64,000 nt of DNA from Utricularia gibba (taxonomy: Eukaryota > Streptophyta > Magnoliopsida > Lamiales > Lentibulariaceae), in assembly GCA_002189035.1 (NCBI GenBank), contig NEEC01000029.1, positions 372,001-436,000 on the forward strand, given 5' to 3'. This document shows positions 46,420 through 59,045 of the stretch, one piece after another (the stretch's first letter is position 1; each line of letters opens with the position of its first letter). Under the pieces are notes generated by a model. It made no database searches and had not been told where the DNA came from. It was given only the letters and a program-made list of their open reading frames with translations. A program made the translations under genes and the position numbers.

Positions 46420-49400
46420 CTACACTTTCCTGACCTGAATGTTATGGGTAGACTGTGACCGCCATATCGGTTGCCGGCCGCTCTGGAGAAGAGCCACATG
46501 TTCGCCTTCTTTCACCATACCTTGTTTCTAAATTGTCAAGATGCCACAGTTGGTATACATTACCTCGCACACTCAAACATCAAAAAATTATGGTTCTGTG
46601 GATACAAGTGTTTAGGAAGGACGAACCTGTAGCACGGCGAGCGCGTTGGCAAATGTATCCTCAGCATCGTCGGAGAACTCCAGATGAATGGGGCAAACAC
46701 CTTGGTAGAGAGCTAGCCTTTGCTGTGTTCTCGTACTGTTAACAGAAGAATACACGAAACAAGGTTACACAGCTGGCTATAGGTGAGAGGAATGCTGGGA
46801 GTGTGGCTGTGTGGTCATTTAAGATGGGTAAAAGAAGAAAAAAATAAGGTATCACGGGGAGGTGGGCGAGCAGATCAGTAGACATCTTGCAAAACGCAGT
46901 TGCTAGAACTCACTCATTTGTGAAAGCAAAAATTGTTCCAGATGGTCGATAATGGCTCAATAGGATGGCCATGAAACCAGTTCTCGTGAAGACAACGATT
47001 GAAGTTCCGAGGGTATTAGACATCATTGTTGCATGGTACGCAAACATTTCACTCATATGATTCTGCAAACACAAAAAGCACATCAAAATGAGAAGTGAGT
47101 GTACTTCATGTAAGGTGGAAGAGCTAATGAGATAATATAATCCACTACATGCCCAGACCTTGAAGGCTAGGCCAAGATTTGCTGGTGTCTCTGGGCCTGA
47201 TACCGTTTCTTCGGTGCGCAAAGAGACCGTGTGCATGACTTTCACAGCTTTCAACGGAAATCTGAGCAGTGCAGCAAGTCAGATCACACGAATCAGGTTG
47301 AGTTAATGCACCAAGGTTTGCTGCATCAAAAAAAAAAAAAAAAAAAAAAAGAAAGAAAGAAAGAAGGAAAGACCACGTGCCTCCCATGAGCAGTCTCCCC
47401 AGAAAGCATGACTGCATCAGCGCCTTCGCGAACAGCAATGGCAATATCTGATACCTCAGCTCGGGTAGGGGTGGGATGAACAATCATGCTTTCAAGCATA
47501 TTTGTTGCCACTATCACTGCTTTTCCCATGCTACGGCATGTCCGGATGATTTCTTCCTATAAGCATCAGGTCTTTTGTAAATCTAATCATGCTATTTCTT
47601 GCATTCTGGAATTCTGACGTGTAAGCTGAAAGAGGTTGCCACTTCACCTGCAGTATTGGAACATCCTCAATCGGCAATTCTGCACCAAGATCTCCTCTGG
47701 CAACCATTGCCTGTCGAGAAAAGGGAACAGTTCAGGTACCTTTGCAGAAGAAAGTTTCACCAATCACAAAATACATGGAAACTAGATGCTTCATTGGAAC
47801 AATATACAGTCAACCATAAACAATTCAAGATTAACTTCCATAGAGACATCTTGGCAATTCATTCTGAATACATGACAAATACGGTTATTTATCTATATGC
47901 AACTGTCGTTCCTACCCCATCAGATGCAGTTATAATTGACTGCAAATTTGGAATGGAGTCAGCACTTTCAATTTTGACGATGACATTAATGTCAGCTCCA
48001 GCAGCTGCAGGGAACAAAAAAAATCAAGATACGTATAAGGAAATAGTATAGACAGACGACAGTGGCAGCAGCGCCATCAGAAACGAAGGCTCCGTGCCAC
48101 AAGGGGTCATTAAACTAAGCACCAAGAGCTAGGATTAACCTTTAAGATAATTCTTCAATTCATGAACAACAGCAGCATCTTTGACAAAGGAAACAGCATA
48201 AAAATCAACTTCATTATCCACTCCAAATTTGATATCCTCCCAATCCTTTTCTGTAGAACATTCAAAATATCATTTTAAATTTTTCACACAGAGGGAGAGC
48301 ATTATAGCTAACACACTATAAGAAACCTGATACGACCCAAAAATACTAACCTGTGATTGAAGGGAGTGTTGCACTTTTTCCACGAACATTAAGGTGCCGG
48401 CGAGATTTAAGTTCTCCACCATCAACAACCTCACACTTCACTGAATCTTCATCCTTTGACTTCACGAGCAATGACATCATACCACCTGCATTGACAAAAA
48501 TAGACAACTATATATTCATAAGAAGCAAGTATCATCAAGGGTACGGTGTGTAAAAAACCGTTGCCACTTCAAAATCCAAAAAAAGGAAAGGATACTAGGT
48601 TGCTAAATTGTTGAAACCAACTAATTTAGAAGTGCTAAAAAGTGCCCGATCTTATACAGCGCAATTGTTTGAATAAAAACAAATGAAAACTATGCAAACT
48701 TAAAGTTTACTACCATCAACAAGGAGCATATCCCCAGCTTCAACATCATTGACAAAATCGTCATAGTTGACACTAACACAATCATGTGTACCAACTCCTC
48801 TTCTAATTGTGAAAGTGAATTCCTGACCCGTTGTCAGGACAATAGGTTGAGGTAAATCACCACTCCTAACCTCAGGACCCTGTCATTCAAAATTCCGAAG
48901 AAATATTATAAAACGTAATTTGTGCGCCTTGAAGTGAAATAGAATTCTGAGGCACAAGTTCAACTACAATACTAGCCTTGGTGTCAAGCATGATGGCTAT
49001 AACGTTGTCTTTTGCGTGAGAATTATACTCCTTGACCAAGTCAATAACTTTCTGGTGAGATGCATGATCTCCATGGGACATATTAAGACGCGCAACATTC
49101 ATTCCTGCCTCTGCTAGTTTCCATATCATTTCCTTGGTATTGGAAGATGGCCCGATTGTGCAAACAATTTTGGTCTTGCGCCTCACTGAGGGTGTGGACG
49201 GCAAACCCATGGATACATCACCATTTATTGTGGCTCCCTGAAAATTCAGAACTTTCCCTTCCTCCTGATCCAGAAGTAAGAGCAGGGCAAGGCCATATTA
49301 GGGTGTGGTATAGCAATGTGGCGTCTCTCAAGAATAAGCATAACACAAAAGACCCAAATGAAAAGCTTATACCTTTGTACTGTCTTCAGGAGAAACGGGG

Positions 49401-49615
49401 ATTAACTGTGGATCCGTACTCAGGGACTTCGTCGGAGTGATCGGCGCGGCGACCTTTACAACTCCACCGCGGCTCATCCTCTCATTGGGCCGCAATACAT
49501 TTCCATCGAACCGAGAAATTCGCCTCCGCTCCCCTGACTGGGATTGCCGAGATCCAGAACCACCTCCAGCTGCAACTGCACAGTTAACAAGATGCGAGGC
49601 CACAACTTGTGCCAT
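46420..49615 (-). CDS. PKP2: Plastid pyruvate kinase beta subunit
   Basis: Twelve exons in coding order: 49373-49615, 48977-49264, 48714-48879, 48351-48485, 48140-48250, 47916-48004, 47648-47710, 47381-47556, 47159-47261, 46914-47062, 46627-46735 and 46420-46527. They give 579 residues, the length of Arabidopsis PKP2, with no frameshift. The N-terminus ([18 protein letters not shown], then Ser/Arg-rich) is a chloroplast transit peptide. The kinase core holds [22 protein letters not shown], the catalytic [27 protein letters not shown] and [10 protein letters not shown]. The enzyme makes pyruvate and ATP from phosphoenolpyruvate and ADP, and feeds plastid fatty-acid synthesis, mainly in seeds. 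Introns 2 and 8 have GC donors (48975-48976 and 47379-47380), needed for the frame. Confidence 0.95.
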
Positions 49616-50267
49616 TACTACAAAAGAAAGTAGTATATTTCCCCAAAACGCTACTTCAATCAAGAATTAACGTGCGGCAAGAGATGCAGAAGGAGAAGGA
49701 GATTCAGAAGCTGGGGCGATGACTGCTGAACTTCTTCTCGTTTGTATCGAAGCTGGACAGCACAGCGGACCCTCGTTTTCCATACATCGCATTGTATATT
49801 ATATATATAATATATGCATCAGCCTTACAGTAGCTGGACAGAGAGATTCGATGGGTGAAACGGCGTCGTGGTGGTGGCCCGTTGAAAGTGGGCCAAGTAT
49901 AAAATACCAGATCCATTTGTTGATCGGGCTCCATTTGGGCCGATGGCTCCAGCGAGGACTGGATGAAGCTAATAACTTTAGGCCCTTTCATTTTGACCCC
50001 TCTCTTTCTCGGATTTGTAATTCTCGCCTTCTAGATTCAAATAATAAATTTTGATGTATATATTAAATAGATGGTAAGTGATTGGAAAAAAAATTCTGCG
50101 CTTTTTGAATTAGAAGTTGATATTTTTTTTTACCATTTTTATAAAAGAATAAATTGTTTATTTATTATTATACGTACCCGGTACCCCCCTGCAATCAAAG
50201 GGTCGGAAAATGAATATGGCTGAAACATGTGCGACCCTGCCCCTCAGCGCCATCTAGGGTTTCGGAT
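49616..50267. promoter_or_regulatory. Divergent promoter of pyruvate kinase (-) and F-box gene (+)
   Basis: Two TGGGCC elements lie at 49889-49894 and 49936-49941, with further GGCCC motifs at about 49877 and 49981. A TATAAAATA lies at 49898-49906. On the plus strand CTAGGGTTT (a reverse telo-box) at 50254-50262 sits 6 bp before the F-box ATG. Motif roles are inferred from known plant promoters. Confidence 0.5.
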
Positions 50268-51567
50268 ATGGCGATTACAAGTTCGGCAGGGCCTGCGGAT
50301 GAAATTCGAAGATACACCGAGTTGGGGATCAAGGAATCTTTCTCCCGGAATCCCCTGTACGCTTACGCTTGCAGAGAATTGAGCTGTATCATCAGAAACG
50401 GATACCCACAGTTTTCCAAGAGTGTTCAATCGCTTCTGTATCAAGACACGCTTTTTGCTTTCACCGTTCTTCCCGTGTAAGACTTTTCGGGAAAAAGAAA
50501 AACGATGATACACTCATGGGGCTAACTGTTGACATGAATGTTCAGGGTGCATACGCAGTCTGCTGTATCGGCTGCTCGTACCCTCGTACAAAGTGCCGAA
50601 TCTGCTTTCCCCAAGCAGAAGCGTGCACAGGCTGTGAAGGAGTACAAGAATGCAGTTGTTTCTTGCAAGAGGATGTCCAAACAAAACCTGGAATATGGAG
50701 GTGACATATTTCTTGGTGTTGAAAATGTGATCTTGTCGGTTTACGTTTACTCTGAGATATGTGGGAATGAGTAATTAGATTGGTGTTTCCAGATGGTGCA
50801 AACCTGATACCGCAGGATGTTTTGGTGCATATCTTCGGCTTCTTAGACTTGGGTTCCGTTGTTTCAGCTTCTGGGGTCTGCAGGTATTTCAAAGTAATCA
50901 ACCGTCCTTGCACATAGAGTTGTTGCATTTGATACCTTGTGGCCTGGTTTCCCGTTGTTCAGAACGTGGAATGTGGCCTCTAATGACGATAAACTCTGGA
51001 AATGCTTGTATGATACCTATTTCTCTGCGTTGAACGGCACCATAAACATGCGCGAACGCACTACTACTCATGCCGCCGAAGATTGCGGATTGGAAGAAAA
51101 GGATCATAGTGATCACTGGAGAGCGAGGTTTCAACAGGCGTACAAAGCTAGTAAGTAGTGGATCTGGTTCTGTCGTTTTGCGAATGATGTGAGGGGCTTA
51201 CGCTGTTTGCAGGCATGCTTGCTAGAAAACTGAGGTCCAACAGAGGATACTGTGGAACGTGCTCCTCCGTCGTCTGGCTAGATGGAGTTACGTGCTCAAA
51301 TGCATCTGGTACAAACGATGGAGCTGGGGGGAAGCAGCATCAGATTACACCCATATCCGCAACGCAGGTAAAAACAACATTTAACCTGATTGGGTTCTGT
51401 TCCGGCAAGTTCAACTAAAGAAGCCGCTGGACGACTGGCTCTAGGTAGCTACGTATATCTCAGAAGGCGTTATACCGGAGGAGCCATCTTCGGATACCGA
51501 CAGTGACACAGAGGATGGCTCCGTGTTCAAGCTGTGGGCATTTCCTGTCCGCTTAGATGGTGCATAG
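50268..51567 (+). CDS. F-box protein (At5g52880-like)
   Basis: Six exons: 50268-50476, 50546-50700, 50793-50883, 50963-51150, 51213-51367 and 51445-51567, giving 306 residues. An N-terminal helical domain (GIKESFSRNPLYAYACREL, QTLVQ-like LVQSAESAFPKQKRAQA) precedes the F-box (LIPQDVLVHIFGFLDLGSVV, about residues 127-146, then the conserved Trp of TWNVASNDDKLW). The C-terminal part has a Cys motif (RSNRGYCGTCSSVVW) and an acidic end (SSDTDSDTEDGSV). F-box proteins connect substrates to SCF ubiquitin ligases; the target is unknown. It is a recognised plant family without kelch or LRR repeats. Confidence 0.9.
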
Positions 51568-52169
51568 CCTTTGGGAATGTTGTGCGATCATCGAGAGAGA
51601 CAGACGGGGATGAATCCTCAGGTCCGCTGTGTTATCGTGTACAGAAGATTCGTGGGTGATTCGCCATTGTTGAAAAATAGAGGAGCTCGATAGGTCGTAA
51701 ATATCTTGTGTGGAGGGTTCCAATTAAATAACCCTTTTGAATTTAATCATTGGTAATAGTTTATTTTATCTAAAAAGAAATGAGGTACGGCGGTATTACA
51801 ATCGACAGAAGCCCATGAACCGAGATTCAGTTCTCGGGAGCGGCCCATCCCAGCCCAGCCCAGCCCATAATACTAAAGTTTGTTTTTCTTTTTCTAGATA
51901 TCTTCCAAAACAAAACCAGGCCAAGCCAAGCCAGGAGAGAAAGGGACAAGGTGTGATGAAATGTTTGGAGGCATATGTCACATGTGCGAAAGAAAGAATC
52001 GATCCCATTCCCAAGTGGGCATGAGTTGGTCACGGGATCCCATATCCAACACCAATGCCACGGACGCCACATACAAATACTCAAACCATTTAACTCCAAT
52101 TCCTGATAAAACTGTAGCGAGTTACCCATCCTTCCCTCGGTCTCACTCCCAGGCCCTCATTCCTCCGCC
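51568..52169 (+). other. Intergenic region before the ABCG gene
   Basis: It is probably the F-box 3' end and the ABCG promoter. CAGCCCAGCCCAGCCCA at about 51852-51867 gives several TGGGCT-type motifs on the minus strand. No gene is supported. Confidence 0.45.
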
Positions 52170-53988
52170 ATGGAACCACCACCGGAGGAGCCGACTCCAC
52201 CGCCTCAGCCGTGCAAAACCTACAAGCTCACCGCCTTGGCTATCTCCTACGCTAAACCGGCCACCATAGCGCCCAGACTCTGTTTCAAGCCATGCATTTC
52301 GCCGCCGCCTCTTTACATCCTCAAGGAAATCACATTCACCGCCTATCCATCGGAAATCCTCGCCGTTGTGGGCCCTAGTGGCGCAGGGAAATCCACTCTG
52401 TTGGACATTCTCGCAGCCCGTACCGCCGCTACCGCCGGCCAGCTCCTTTTGAATTCCTCCGCCCTGAATCCTTCAGCTTTCCGTAAGCTTTCAGCTTACG
52501 TTCCACAGCACGATGCATGTCTCCCTCTGCTCACCGTTTGTGAAACCTTCACCTTCGCTGCTCGCCTGCTGAAACCCAAAACCGCTGATATCTCCGCCAT
52601 TGTCTCCGATCTCATGACCGAGCTCCGCCTGTCGCATCTGTCCGACACGAGGCTCTCCGGCGGCCTCTCCGGTGGTGAGCGTCGTCGTGTTTCCATCGGT
52701 TTAAGCCTGCTACACGACCCGGCGGTGCTGATTCTCGACGAGCCCACTTCAGGGCTCGACAGCAGTGCAGCGTTAAATGTGATGCAGACGCTGAGATCAA
52801 TCTCCGATTCGCAACATCGAACCGTGATTCTATCCATTCATCAGCCCAGTTTCAAGATTCTATCCACAATCGACAAGATTCTTCTTCTATCAAAAGGCAG
52901 CGTTGTTCATCATGGAACACTGCCTTCTCTTGAAGCTTTCTTGCTCTGTAACGGCTTCACAGTCCCCCTCAGCTAAATCCTCTTGAATACGCTATGGAGA
53001 TACTGAATCAGCTCCAGATAAGTGAACCCATTTCTCCATTGCCCCTATCCCCATGCACCCACGAAAGTTGTGATTCTACAATCTCAGCATCATCATCTCC
53101 TTCTGAGAGCGTGGACAAAGAAGTTGTTAGCTACAGAAGCTCGAGATTCCATGAAACGATCATTCTCTATTCCCGTTTCTGGAAAATCATCTACAGAACA
53201 AAGCAATTACTTTTGGCGAACACCTTGCAGGCATTAGGAGTTGGGCTCATTCTCGGCACCATTTACATCAACATCGGAATCGGGAAATCTGGAATCGAGA
53301 AGAGATTTGGTTTGATTGCCTTTACACTAACATTTCTCCTTTCCTCAACCACAGAAACTCTCCCAATCTACGTCAACGAGAGACCCATTCTTCTGAGAGA
53401 AACTTCAAGCGGAGTTTACAGGCTATCTTCATACCTACTGGCGAATACTCTGGTTTTCATGCCGTATCTCCTCGCAATCGCCATTATCTTCTCAGTCTCA
53501 CTCTACTTCCTAGTCGGCTCTGCGCCAATTGGCAAGCGTTCGCATACTTCCTTCTCCTGATCTGGGTTATAATTCTGGTCGCCAATTCCTTGGTTCTGTT
53601 CCTCAGCTCCATCGCTCCCAATTTCATCGCGGGAACTTCGCTGTTAACGGTATTGCTCGCCGGATTCTTCCTCTTTTCGGGCTACTTCATATCGAAGGAA
53701 AGCTTACCCAAATTCTGGCTTCTGATGCACTACCTGTCCATGTACAAGTACGGGTTCGATGCTTTGCTGATCAACGAATACTCTTGTCTGTTCAATACGT
53801 GCTTGATCTGGGCCGATGACAAGACGAAAAGCGCGTGCTTTGTGAGCGGGAGGGACGTGATGGAGAAGAGGGGACTCCATGAGCGTCAACGATGGATCAA
53901 CGTGTACATCTTGGTGGGCTTCTTCGTAATGTATCGAGCGCTTTGGCTCATAGTTCTGATCAGGAGAGTCTCCAGATCCAAGAGATAA
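52170..53988 (+). CDS. ABCG8: ABCG half-transporter (ABCG8/WBC8-like), two one-base frameshifts
   Basis: A single exon, as usual in this clade. The nucleotide-binding domain has Walker A (GPSGAGKST), signature (LSGGERRRVSIGL), Walker B (VLILDEPTSGLD) and the switch histidine (SIHQPSF). A linker and the six-helix membrane domain follow, with GTIYINIGIGKSG, TETLPIYVNERPI and FSGYFISKESLP. Literal reading stops at TAA 52974-52976 and again at TGA 53558-53560. One base missing in the C run at 52964-52968 and one near 53516-53520 explain both: the frame then runs PPQLNPLEYAM and LCANWQAFAYF to 53988, about 606 residues. ABCG half-transporters dimerise in membranes and export lipids or hormones; ABCG8's substrate is unknown. 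Confidence 0.9.
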
Positions 53989-55583
53989 ACACGGGAATGC
54001 AGTTGAAGATCAAACCTGGTGATCACAGGTGTTTTAATGTTCTTCATTAGTGGTTGCTGGTCCATTAAACCACCATCATCATCAGGATAACAGTTCCTGT
54101 TGGCTATAAATCCTTTGCTTTATGTCGATCACAATCAATCTCACAACTAAGAGCATTCTTGAACTTCTCTTGGTTACTGGCAATGGGAATGACGTGTGTG
54201 GTTGTGGTAGGGCTTCACGGGGTGGTGGTTTTCTTGTTTTGTTGTTCACGTGCAGCCATTGACATTTGAACCAGTTGGGTTCCGTTGGGTTTTGTGAATG
54301 AAGGCTGCCATGGGCCGTGCTTGTCTTTCAATGCAAGCAACCCCATGGCATTCATTCCCTGCCGCGATCAAAATCGCCCATGCTCCCACATACACTCACA
54401 ACACTGGCCAACGTGAAGTGTGTCGGTATAATCTCATGGAGTAATAACATTCCAAGGCTTTGTCTTTAAAACCATTTTTTGACAACATACCTATCATCAA
54501 ATTCCACGACACCATCACCTTTCTGGCATTTGTTCGAATACCCTGTAGGCAACAGCCGCGTCATTTGATTTGTAGCAAGAATCTAAAACTGTGTGCTAAG
54601 AGAATATGCTTTTTCATGACATCCCTATCATCAAATTCCAGGATATCTCATTCCTTTCTGGCATTTGGACGAACAGCCAGCGTTGAAACCGCATTTGAAG
54701 TACAGCTGAATCAAACGGTTCACTAGGAAAGAGTTGGAAAACTGATTTGTATGATGAATGTAAGCCCGAATCAACTTCCCTGCCTTAAGGAGTTTATTGT
54801 TTATATATATGTGTGTGTCATGGACGTTTTCCAGTTTGCAAGCTACAAGCATGCATTGCTCTGATTCGCTGAACGTGCAAATTCTGGATAATCGCATTCA
54901 TCCTTCCATGTTCTTGAACCTCATTTGCTGCCGATGGAGAACCGAGTTGGTGACTGCACTGCACTGCACGTGTGAATAGAATGGATTGGTGAGAATGACG
55001 ATTTTAAGCAATTAAATTACCCTTTTATTCTAGATGCTTAGACACCACGAATTGGGGATAGAAGAGATCATCTTGTTCACCCCTCGGCCCGGCCCCGGCC
55101 CATAAACAACGGGTCCATAACTGCCTTCGCACTTGCAGAAGAGCGTTTTTCGGAGATGAAGAACCCTCCTGAGCGGAGACCTGTATCTTAGTTAAAACCA
55201 TGAAATATAAGGTTTATTTTAAATCTACGTTTGAAATGAACCCTGTTATCAAACACATGATTAATAAACCCAACTGAGGAAAACCAGGCCATTCACCCTA
55301 CCAAACGCGCCCTAAGTCGTGTGTAGTTGATCTTGATAGGCATGAAATATTGTGCGAGTTGAAATCTGGAATGACGACAAATCCTATGTCTACTTCAGGG
55401 TCCCGATGTCACCTTTCGAGCTCCCCCAAACGCGTATTCTTATTTTTTGTTGTTTCACGCTTCGCCCTCAAACGTGCAAAGAAGGAGATTTCGTGGAAGT
55501 TCACCCTGTTCAAACGATGGCGGTATATCTACTTGTATTTCATACACACTCTTATGCAGGGCATTCCATTTGTGTGAAAGGAG
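53989..55583. other. Intergenic region before the MEKK-like gene
   Basis: GGCCC motifs cluster at 55085-55102 (CTCGGCCCGGCCCC). I see no gene. Open stretches on both strands show no family resemblance. Confidence 0.45.
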
Positions 55584-58142
55584 ATGTCATATATTTACGA
55601 CAACTGGGAGAGTTTGGTGGCTGCAGTTTCGAAAAGGGAACGCCATCGGAGGCTTGCTCGTCTTCCTTCACTCAGCTCTGGATCATCTGATACCAGTTCG
55701 GAAGATGATTCCAGTTCCAGTTTCTGTTTCTTACCTCCCTCGAAGAATCAGGAGCACCTAGTTCAATACCCGTCGGATTTCAATCAGAAGCAGGTTGCAG
55801 CACCCTTTTCAAGGTGACTTCTTCTGTCATTCGGTTTTTTCTTTCGGCGAGTCTTTGCTGGATTGGGACAATAACACTGATTTTTGTAAATTTGTGTCTG
55901 CTCTCAGCCGTCCCGCGACACCTAATAATAGAAATTCCAGCTTGGCATCTCGTAGGAAGAGGGATCTGAGAATTCAAGTACCAGAGCCACCAGCACTTGG
56001 TTCTTGTCTAGATAGCAATAAGTGCTGCCCGAATATTAGTTCAACAATTCCAAGTGCCAGGTTTCTTTGTTCCAGGCCTCACCGCTTACCTCTACCTCGG
56101 ATAGCAGAATCAGGCTCTTCATCCTCTTCTTCGCCATCTACAAGATCACCTTCTCTGTCACCACCTGGTCATGTAACAGATGGAAACGCTAGAAGCCCGG
56201 GATCTCGATGGAGAAAAGGAAAGTTGATCAGCAGAGAAGCTCTTGGGAACATTTACATGGGATTTAACAGGTTGGTTGGCGTGCTAATTTAGATTGTTGA
56301 ATTAGCATATTAAGTGGTTCTGGATTTTGTCTTCCTGATTTCAGTGAATCTGGTAAATATTGTGTCATGAAAGAGACTTCCCAATCATATGATGATGAAG
56401 AGTTAAGATTGAGGGCAAGTGTATTGAAAAAGGTGAGTTTTGGTGTCTTGGATCTACCATGGACCTCACAGAATTTAGAATAAGCCTGACAAAAGCTCCC
56501 TTTTTTCCTGATTGGAGCTTTTACCGGGTGATTCTCATATGGCATGATATTATTTGAACTGCTTCAAGGACTTGGTTTCTTCAGGTGATCGCATTTCAGA
56601 GTGAATTGAAACATCCTAATGTCATGCAATACAATGGTTCTGAAATGGTCAGTTTATTGCACGAATTCTTGCCCTTTTTTGTTTCAATTGTTATTTTTCT
56701 GAATATCCACTAAACTATTCCTATTTCCTCGAGCAGGTTGATGATAAGATCTATGAGTGTTTTGAGTATGTATCTGGAGGTCCGATCTCTGTGTTAATGC
56801 AAGAATTTGGGAGATTAGGAGAACCAGCTATCCGTAGTTATACTCGACAAATTTTACATGGGCTAGATTATTTACACTACAAAATGACTGCTCACGGGTG
56901 AGATTCCTCGAAGTGCTGCAGCATATTCTGTGATTCAGTTATTTAAGAGAATCTGTTACATTTCAAGACATGAATTCACTTTAACACGTGGAGATACAAA
57001 TACATGGAGTGAAGGGTTTTGCAACATTTTCTCTTGTCCTTAATGTTCTTGTGTCATTTCGATAAATCTTGCAGGGATGTAAAGGCATCCAACATATTTG
57101 TAGACCCAGCTGGTGGGATCAAGTTGGCTAATTTTTGGTTTCTTGAGAATGTGTGTACCGAATCTTTTGTTGGTGGTCTTCTTATTTTTTTGCAGGGCCT
57201 GAGTACTTATTGCTGTTCTGTTTTTGTACTTAACCCACGATACTCCATTGGTTTCACAGCTTCCAGTGCTAAGCCGCACATTCTGGATAGAGAGTGCGTA
57301 CTGGATGGCACCTGAGGTGCCTTATGCGTCCTTAAATTCCACAGCTAGTTGCTCCTAAGCCTCGTTTTTACCTTGGATAGTTTTGAGCATGCAGGTCATA
57401 AATTGCCCTAGTAAATGCAGCTCTGCTATTGACATATGGAGCCTTGGATGCACAATCGTGGAAATGGCTACAGCGAAACCACCTTTTAGTCAGTATAAAC
57501 CTGTATGACGCTCAGCATTGAATCTCTTCTGGTTTCATTCTTGTGTTCTCCGTCGGTCATGTTTAATCCCATCTGGTGGCGTATAGGGGATGGCCATGTA
57601 TAAAGTCCTGAAACAAAAACAGCTTCCCAAAATTCCGGGCCATTTATCAGCTGAGGCGAAGGATTTTTTGATGCATTGCTTGCAGTGGAATCCCGAAAAT
57701 CGTTCTACTGCCCTTCAGCTTATGGAGCATCCTTTTGTGAATGGTACTTCAATAAAAAAATTGACGCTCTCTGGCTCTTCACGCCTAATCACTGAGGTAT
57801 TACCATGCTTTACCTACTGCATTAGCGTCTGATTAGAAGCCGGTTGTTTCTTTGATCTGATGAGGAGGTGAGAATCATGTACAGGGAAGCGATGAAGCTG
57901 TGGAATTTCAATTCTGGCCCGGCAGCCCTTCAGCAAGAGCACCAGAGTCGAGTGAAACGTGTTCTTCAACAACAACTTCATCCTCGGTCTCTCCTAATTC
58001 TCCTTTATCTCCAACAGCAGATGAACAACTGAAGGTGCAAATATCTCCAGCCCCATCCGTAGTGCCACATCTCACTGGGATCCCATTATTCTCCGGAGTT
58101 CATCACATGAGTCAAGGTGCTCCTCCGCTCCGTATTCGGTAA
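55584..58142 (+). CDS. MEKK-like protein kinase with degenerate catalytic motifs
   Basis: Ten exons: 55584-55813, 55908-56270, 56345-56432, 56585-56647, 56737-56897, 57075-57150, 57260-57316, 57395-57502, 57587-57796 and 57885-58142. They give 537 residues with all phases consistent and no stop. A Ser-rich N-terminal region precedes a MAPKKK-type kinase domain. Several landmarks are clear (HPNVMQYNGSE, QILHGLDYLH, SAYWMAPEV, DIWSLGCTIVEMAT). Signatures are altered. The glycine loop GxGxxG reads SREALG. The alpha-C Glu is Val by alignment at KKVIAFQSEL. HRD reads HGD. DFG reads NFW. The ATP lysine (CVMKE) and the catalytic-loop Asp and Asn (HGDVKASN) remain. Relatives (MAPKKK3/5, YODA) phosphorylate MKKs in the cytosol. 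I infer little or no catalysis. The start is the first in-frame ATG and is uncertain. Confidence 0.85.
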
Positions 58143-59045
58143 GGATAATAGGGGAGAAACTGCAGGTGCAGGTATCTCTGACTCCCTCCGAGCTTACCCC
58201 ACCAGTGCCTGGTGCTCCCTTGTACGATCATTCGACACGGCATTATTTACATGGAAGCAGTGACCCTTCGGGCGAGGGACCAATTGTGGGCTGCTAAAAT
58301 AGAGAACATGTTTCAGCCGCCAAGCCACTTGGGAATTTCCTTTTCTGGTTGATGCATATACACAATTTTAGAAGCAATAAATGTAAACCATCCGGAAGCA
58401 GTGAAATCGCGAAATGCCTGGACGTATTTCTTTCTCTGGGGGGGTCTGAGCGAAGAACTGGAGATGGCCTTTTTGAGTTTTGTAGGAAAAGTGTGAAATC
58501 ATCGCTGGTTTACGAGAAGTATGCTTCGTTGATCGGTTGATTTTTTTAGGGAGTGAGGTGGGATTTGGGAATTCCAAACCGATCATTTGATTTCGGATCA
58601 TCGGATCCTGACACCCATATATATATACGTTGCCTGCTGTTGCGGTCCCACCCGAATGCATAGCACGCTCCATTTGTCCAGGGTTTTTGTTTTAAAAGTC
58701 GTAATAATCAAACAAGCTTCCAGTGGAATTGCAAGTTGCGTTTGAGGAACACACGTGTGGTTAAAACAGTGTTCCGTTTGCCAAACACGTGGCTGCTGTA
58801 AACTTGTAATTGCAATTCCTCGCTTTCACTTCACCCTCTCTGAGAGGAAAGTGCTCCGGAGTATGCGAGGGCTGTAGAATTCATTCGAGGGTGGGATCTT
58901 GAGCGCCATGATCCCATCTGTGCTGATGTCCACCTGAAATCTACATTATCCCTCTTCCCCCTTTGTGTCTATTCTCCCTTTCTGGTCTCCGGGTTTAGAG
59001 ACATCTGGGTTTAGGTTGGGAAACTTATCTTGGGTACTTTTCCAA
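58143..59045 (+). other. Intergenic region before the MBD gene
   Basis: This holds the 3' flank of the MEKK-like gene and the upstream region of the MBD gene. TATATATATA near 58617-58627 is a simple tract. No gene is supported. Confidence 0.45.
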
